From CAVQZA01 sp963724805 (GTDB taxonomy: Bacteria; Actinomycetota; Thermoleophilia; Gaiellales; Gaiellaceae), in the NCBI GenBank assembly GCA_963724805.1, contig CAVRWA010000012.1:62001-126000 (forward strand): a stretch of 64,000 nucleotides of DNA, in the 5' to 3' direction. Both the position numbers and the translations under genes were made by a program. Shown piece after piece: positions 61,198 through 64,000 of this stretch (position 1 is its first letter; every line of letters starts with the position of its first letter). The notes below the pieces were generated by a model, which ran no database searches, was not told where the DNA came from, and worked only from the letters and a program-made list of their open reading frames with translations.

Positions 61198-61226
61198 AGG
61201 AGGACGGCCCGGCGGGCCGAGGGTCA

Positions 61227-61232
61227 ATCCTA
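61227..61232 (-). promoter_or_regulatory. Candidate -10 box TAGGAT for rplS
   Basis: TAGGAT on the minus strand lies 29 bases before ATG 61197; a start near 61220 would give a ~23-base leader consisting of the hairpin GGCCC-GCC-GGGCC and then CCTCCT before the ATG. No clear -35. Confidence 0.35.
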
Positions 61233-61249
61233 GCGAAAAGCAGCTCGGC

Positions 61250-61876
61250 TCAGCGGAACGAGATGCGGTTCGGCGGCCAGTACGTGAAGAACACCTCGCC
61301 GATCAGGTTCTTGCGCGGCACCAGCCCCCACACGCGCGAATCGCACGACTGGCCGCGGTTGTCGCCCATCATCAGATACTCGTCTTTCGGGATCCGCTCG
61401 AGCCCGCCCGGGGGGATGTCGGCCATCGTATGGGTCTGGAAGTCGCGGCGGTCCTTCTTGACGTAGGGCTCGTCCAGCTTCTTGCCGTTGATGTAGATGG
61501 TGCCGTTCTTCTCGCTCCAGACCTCACCGGGCAAGCCGATCACGCGCTTCACGAACGTGCCGCCGGCACCGCAGCGCGCCTTCGCGAGCGGCGGGGTCTT
61601 GAAGACGATGATCTCGCCCCGCTTGGGATCGCGGAACCGGTAGATGAACCGGTTCGCGAGCACGCGGTCGGAGAAGCGCGCCTCGCAGCCCGGGCCGGGC
61701 CGCGCGCAGTGCAAGGTCGGCTCCATCGACGACGACGGGATCCGGTAGGGATTGACGACGTACGCCTTGATCACGAGCACGACCGCGATCGCGCCGACGA
61801 TCGTGAAGATCCAGTCGAGCGCGACCCGCCAGCCGTGCGGCATGTTCGGGAAGAGGCGGCCGAGCGGGTCTCTCAT
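61250..61876 (-). CDS. lepB: Signal peptidase I
   Basis: 208-residue membrane-anchored protease that removes Sec signal peptides. One helix near 18-40 (WRVALDWIFTIVGAIAVVLVIKAY), catalytic Ser50 in IPSSSMEPTL, Lys110 in GGTFVKRVIGLPGE, and the C-terminal box MMGDNRGQSCDSRVWG. ATG at 61876 overlaps the trmD stop (ATGA). Two cysteines (C57 and C64) near the active site plus C102 are notable for an extracytoplasmic domain. Confidence 0.95.
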   Translation of the reverse strand: MRDPLGRLFPNMPHGWRVALDWIFTIVGAIAVVLVIKAYVVNPYRIPSSSMEPTLHCARPGPGCEARFSDRVLANRFIYRFRDPKRGEIIVFKTPPLAKARCGAGGTFVKRVIGLPGEVWSEKNGTIYINGKKLDEPYVKKDRRDFQTHTMADIPPGGLERIPKDEYLMMGDNRGQSCDSRVWGLVPRKNLIGEVFFTYWPPNRISFR

Positions 61877-62514
61877 CGCACGTGCTCCTGCCGCCACGAC
61901 TCGATCCGCCCGTGGTCGCCGGAGAGCAGCACCTCGGGGACGGTCCAGCCGCGGAAGTCGGGCGGGCGCGTGAAATGCGGGTGCTCGAGACCGCCGCCGA
62001 GCTCCGCGGAGAAGCTCTCGCGCTCGCCGGAGCCCTCAGCCAGCGCCCCCGGCAGCCGCCTCGCGACCGCATCGACGAGCACCATCGCCGGCAGCTCGCC
62101 GCCGGAGAGGACGTACGGGCCGATCGAGATCGCGTCGGAGCAGAGATGCTCGACGATCCGCGCGTCGAAGCCCTCGAAGCGCGACGAGAGCAGCGTCAGC
62201 CGCTCCTCCCGCGCGAGCTCCTCGACGCGCTGCTGGGTCAGCTGCCGGCCCTGTGGGGTCAGCGCGATCACCGGATGCGACGGGACGCCGCCGTACACCG
62301 CGTCGAGCGCGGCCGCGACGACGTCCACCCGCAGGAGCATCCCGGCGCCGCCCCCGTACGGCTCGTCGTCCACCTGGCCGTTCCTGAGCGGCGTGTAGTC
62401 CCGGTAGCTGAGCAGCCGCAGGTCCAGGCCTGAGCCGAGCACGGCCGCCAGAGGCCGTTGCTCCGTCATCCACGCAAAGGCGTGGGGAACCAGAGTGAAG
62501 ACGTCGAGCTGCAA
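61873..62514 (-). CDS. trmD: tRNA (guanine-N1)-methyltransferase
   Basis: 213-residue SPOUT enzyme methylating G37. LDVFTLVPHAFAW start, QVDDEPYGGGAGMLLRVD, HPVIALTPQGRQLTQQ, and SAM-binding knot ISIGPYVLSGGELPAMVLVDAVARRLPG, ending with LEHPHFTRPPDFRGWTVPEVLLSGDH. Shorter at the C terminus than E. coli TrmD (255). The start is TTG at 62514, with no strong ribosome site. Confidence 0.95.
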   Translation of the reverse strand: MQLDVFTLVPHAFAWMTEQRPLAAVLGSGLDLRLLSYRDYTPLRNGQVDDEPYGGGAGMLLRVDVVAAALDAVYGGVPSHPVIALTPQGRQLTQQRVEELAREERLTLLSSRFEGFDARIVEHLCSDAISIGPYVLSGGELPAMVLVDAVARRLPGALAEGSGERESFSAELGGGLEHPHFTRPPDFRGWTVPEVLLSGDHGRIESWRQEHVR

Positions 62515-62541
62515 AGGAAGCCGCGTGAGAGTACCGGGTGC

Positions 62542-63015
62542 CTAGCCCTCCTCGTCGGCGAACCCGCGGGCGACGACGATCTTGGCCGCCTCGAGGTCGA
62601 CGCCGAGCACGCATGCGCCCACCAGCGGCAGGCGCGCGCCCGAGTCGAGCGCGAGCGTGTCGTTCGCGACCCCGGGCTCGACGTCGGTGACGCGGCCGAG
62701 CTCCCGCCCTCCTTCCTCCTCGACACGAAGGCCGACGAGCTGGAAGACGTAGTACGCGTCCGGCTCGGGCGGCGGCAGCGCCGAGCGGTCGACCTCGAGC
62801 TCGGCCCCGCGGGGCACCGGGCGGTCGAGCCGGATCACGAGCCTGCCGCCGGAGCGCTTCGCCGAGACCACCGCGGCCGCGTCGCCGCCCGCGTAGAGCG
62901 TCGCGCCGACCGCGAAGCGCTCGGGCGCCTCGCTCGGCCGCTCGACGACGAAGGACCCGTCGAGCCCGTGCGACCGGCCCACCCGGCCCACGAGCACTCG
63001 GTCCTCGTCAGTCAA
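62542..63015 (-). CDS. rimM: Ribosome maturation factor RimM
   Basis: 157 residues: N-terminal VLVGRVGRSHGLDGSFVVERPSEAPERF, then a PRC-barrel C domain (DAYYVFQLVGLRVEEEGGRELGRVTDVEPG, ending IVVARGFADEEG). Needed for 30S maturation around S19. TTG at 63015 overlaps khpA by 8 bases; GTG at 62997 (VLVGRV) is the other candidate start. Confidence 0.93.
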   Translation of the reverse strand: MTDEDRVLVGRVGRSHGLDGSFVVERPSEAPERFAVGATLYAGGDAAAVVSAKRSGGRLVIRLDRPVPRGAELEVDRSALPPPEPDAYYVFQLVGLRVEEEGGRELGRVTDVEPGVANDTLALDSGARLPLVGACVLGVDLEAAKIVVARGFADEEG

Positions 63016-63238
63016 CGACTTCGACGAGGACGCGGCGGCCCTCGTGTGCCGCGGCCGCGCGGACGACCGTGCGCAGCGCGCGGACGATCCGGCCCTGGCG
63101 GCCGATCACCTTGCCGATGTCTTCGGGCGCCACGTGCAGGACCAGGACGAGCCCGTCCGCAGTCTCCTCCTCCTCCACGCGCACCGCCTCGGGCGTGTCC
63201 ACGAGCAGCCGGGCGATGTACGCGAGGAGCTCAGCCAC
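63008..63238 (-). CDS. khpA: KH-domain RNA-binding protein (KhpA/YlqC)
   Basis: 76 residues made of a single KH domain: LLAYIARLLVDTPEAVRVEEEE and the GxxG loop in VAPEDIGKVIGRQGRIVRALRTVVRAAA. GTG at 63238 overlaps the rpsP stop by 8 bases. The position between rpsP and rimM is the usual one in Gram-positive genomes. Confidence 0.93.
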   Translation of the reverse strand: MAELLAYIARLLVDTPEAVRVEEEETADGLVLVLHVAPEDIGKVIGRQGRIVRALRTVVRAAAAHEGRRVLVEVVD

Positions 63239-63476
63239 CGATGTTCTTGGCCTTGAGCAGGCGCGAGACCGCATCGGAGGGCTGTGCGCCCTTGCCGAGC
63301 CAGTCCTTCACCTTCGCCTCGTCGAACTCGATCGTCGAGGGATCGGTCTGCGGGTTGTAGCGCCCGACGATCTCGATGAACCTGCCGTCGCGCGGTGAGC
63401 GCTGGTCGGCCACGACGACGCGGTAGATCGGGTTCTTCTTCGAGCCCACCCGCGCCAGCCTGATACGTACTGCCAT
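63231..63476 (-). CDS. rpsP: 30S ribosomal protein S16
   Basis: 81 residues, standard length: MAVRIRLARVGSKKNPIYRVVVADQR, then GRFIEIVGRYNPQTDPSTIEFDEAKVKDWLGKGAQPSDAVSRLL. ATG at 63476 has AGGAGG 7 bases upstream, and that ribosome site lies inside the partial ffh copy whose TAG stop is only 4 bases before this ATG. Confidence 0.96.
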   Translation of the reverse strand: MAVRIRLARVGSKKNPIYRVVVADQRSPRDGRFIEIVGRYNPQTDPSTIEFDEAKVKDWLGKGAQPSDAVSRLLKAKNIGG

Positions 63477-63480
63477 AGAA

Positions 63481-63564
63481 CTACCTCCTACCGGATTTCT
63501 GCATCAACTCAGGTGGGAGCCCGGGCATCTTGCCCTTGCCCATCTGCTTCATCATCTTCGCCAT
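63481..63564 (-). pseudogene. Second copy of the ffh 3' end (27 codons plus stop)
   Basis: It reads MAKMMKQMGKGKMPGLPPEL-MQKSGRR, the same peptide as the end of the ffh gene at 63686 except KSG for GG. Nearly all nucleotide differences between the two copies are at third positions, so both have evolved as coding sequence. This copy abuts rpsP (4 bases) and carries its ribosome site, so it is probably the ancestral ffh end; no upstream reading frame now joins it. Confidence 0.8.
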
Positions 63565-63685
63565 CTCAACATGGGGGAACCCATGGCCCCCTCCTTCACA
63601 GTTGCGCTCGTCCCATCAGGGACGTGGGCTCCCGCCGGGCCAAGCCCGGCTCCGCCCGCATGACAGAGCTCACGCCAGATCGCTT
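63565..63685. other. Segment separating the two ffh 3' ends
   Basis: 121 bases with no gene. It has a perfect hairpin GCCGGGC-CAA-GCCCGGC (63634-63650) without a T run, and the near-palindrome CATGGGGGAACCCATG (63570-63585). Together with the extra ffh end it makes an insert of about 205 bases between ffh and rpsP. I see no integrase or transposase gene. Confidence 0.55.
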
Positions 63686-64000
63686 TCACCGCCGACCCCC
63701 CTGCATCAGCTCTGGGGGCAACCCAGGCATCTTGCCCTTCCCCATCTGCTTCATCATCTTCGCCATCTGCTTTCGGGCCTGGAGCAGCTGATTGACCTGC
63801 TGGATGCTCGTCCCGCTTCCCATCGCGATCCGCTGGCGCCGCGGGCCGTTGATCAGGTGCGGCATCCCGCGCTCCTGAGGAGTCATCGAGAGCACGATCG
63901 CCTCCACGCGGGCCATGTCCCGCTCGTCCACGTCGATGTCCTTCAGCTGCTTGCCCACGCCCGGGATCATCGACATCACGCCCTTCAGCGGGCCCATCTT
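63686..64000 (-). CDS. ffh: Signal recognition particle protein Ffh, C-terminal M-domain part
   Basis: The visible 104 residues are the M domain that binds signal peptides and SRP RNA: GVGKQLKDIDVDERDMARVEAIV, SMTPQERGMPHLINGPRRQRIAMGSGTSIQQVNQLL, then a Met/Lys-rich end KMMKQMGKGKMPGLPPEL. The GTPase domains lie beyond the right edge. Next gene downstream is rpsP, after the partial second copy of this 3' end. Confidence 0.95.
   Translation of the reverse strand, partial: KMGPLKGVMSMIPGVGKQLKDIDVDERDMARVEAIVLSMTPQERGMPHLINGPRRQRIAMGSGTSIQQVNQLLQARKQMAKMMKQMGKGKMPGLPPELMQGGRR

Noticed and set aside
63570..63685. Small ORFs starting at the ATGs between the two ffh ends
   Set aside because: The ORF after GGAGGGGGCC at 63586 stops after about ten codons and the others only encode the duplicated ffh tail; I treat them as part of the insert, not as genes.

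Overview
The window is about 70% GC, with dense head-to-tail operons, mostly GTG/ATG/TTG starts, and neighbouring genes that usually share a 4-base ATGA, GTGA or TTGA overlap. Several genes appear to be leaderless, with a TANNNT box 6-9 bases before the start codon. These traits, the three-subunit transhydrogenase and the DUF3105, eqolisin and GT-C-type proteins fit a high-GC actinobacterium. Class Thermoleophilia (Gaiellales/Solirubrobacterales) is my inference; no marker gene here settles it.

Bases 1-31 kb are catabolic and transport DNA. Operon A (minus strand, 10.5 to 0 kb) runs: oligopeptide-type binding protein, two permeases, a fused double ATPase, Zn alcohol dehydrogenase, formaldehyde-activating-enzyme homologue, mandelate-racemase-like enolase-superfamily enzyme, second Zn alcohol dehydrogenase, a small unknown protein and a tryptophanase cut by the window edge. 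A divergent IclR regulator (10642-11481) probably controls it. Operon B (16.0 to 11.5 kb, minus) holds a GT-C-type membrane protein, an aromatic-amino-acid-lyase homologue without the MIO triad, an amidohydrolase and a cysteine-dioxygenase-like cupin. Operon C (plus, 16.1-19.1 kb) holds RidA, a Gfo/Idh oxidoreductase and two amidohydrolases. It converges on operon D (29.1 to 19.0 kb, minus): a second full oligopeptide ABC transporter, creatininase, enolase-superfamily enzyme, an unknown cysteine-rich protein, a degenerate amidohydrolase and an AAC(3)-like acyltransferase. A and D look like import-and-degrade systems for amide- or peptide-like nutrients of unknown identity. Three genes in this half carry frameshifts.

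Bases 31-50 kb hold a TauE/SafE exporter, a Vgb-like propeller, tRNA-Leu(UAA), rmuC, trxB, a zinc-ribbon/PAS protein, nth, an AddA/AddB-type helicase-nuclease pair, an isocitrate/isopropylmalate dehydrogenase, an HD-GYP protein, DedA, pntAA-pntAB-pntB, a REPIN-like inverted-repeat element, an ABC-2 exporter and an ornithine-cyclodeaminase-family protein.

Bases 50-64 kb hold a CHAP-domain hydrolase, an FAD oxidoreductase, a large propeller protein and then a conserved housekeeping block on the minus strand: ffh, rpsP, khpA, rimM, trmD, lepB, rplS, rnhB, yraN, comM, dprA. An orphan DNA methyltransferase and a secreted eqolisin-type protease are inserted between yraN and comM. The ffh-rpsP junction contains a second, synonymously diverged copy of the ffh 3' end.

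No stretch over 300 bases lacks a gene. No CRISPR array, intact transposase, integrase or rRNA was seen.
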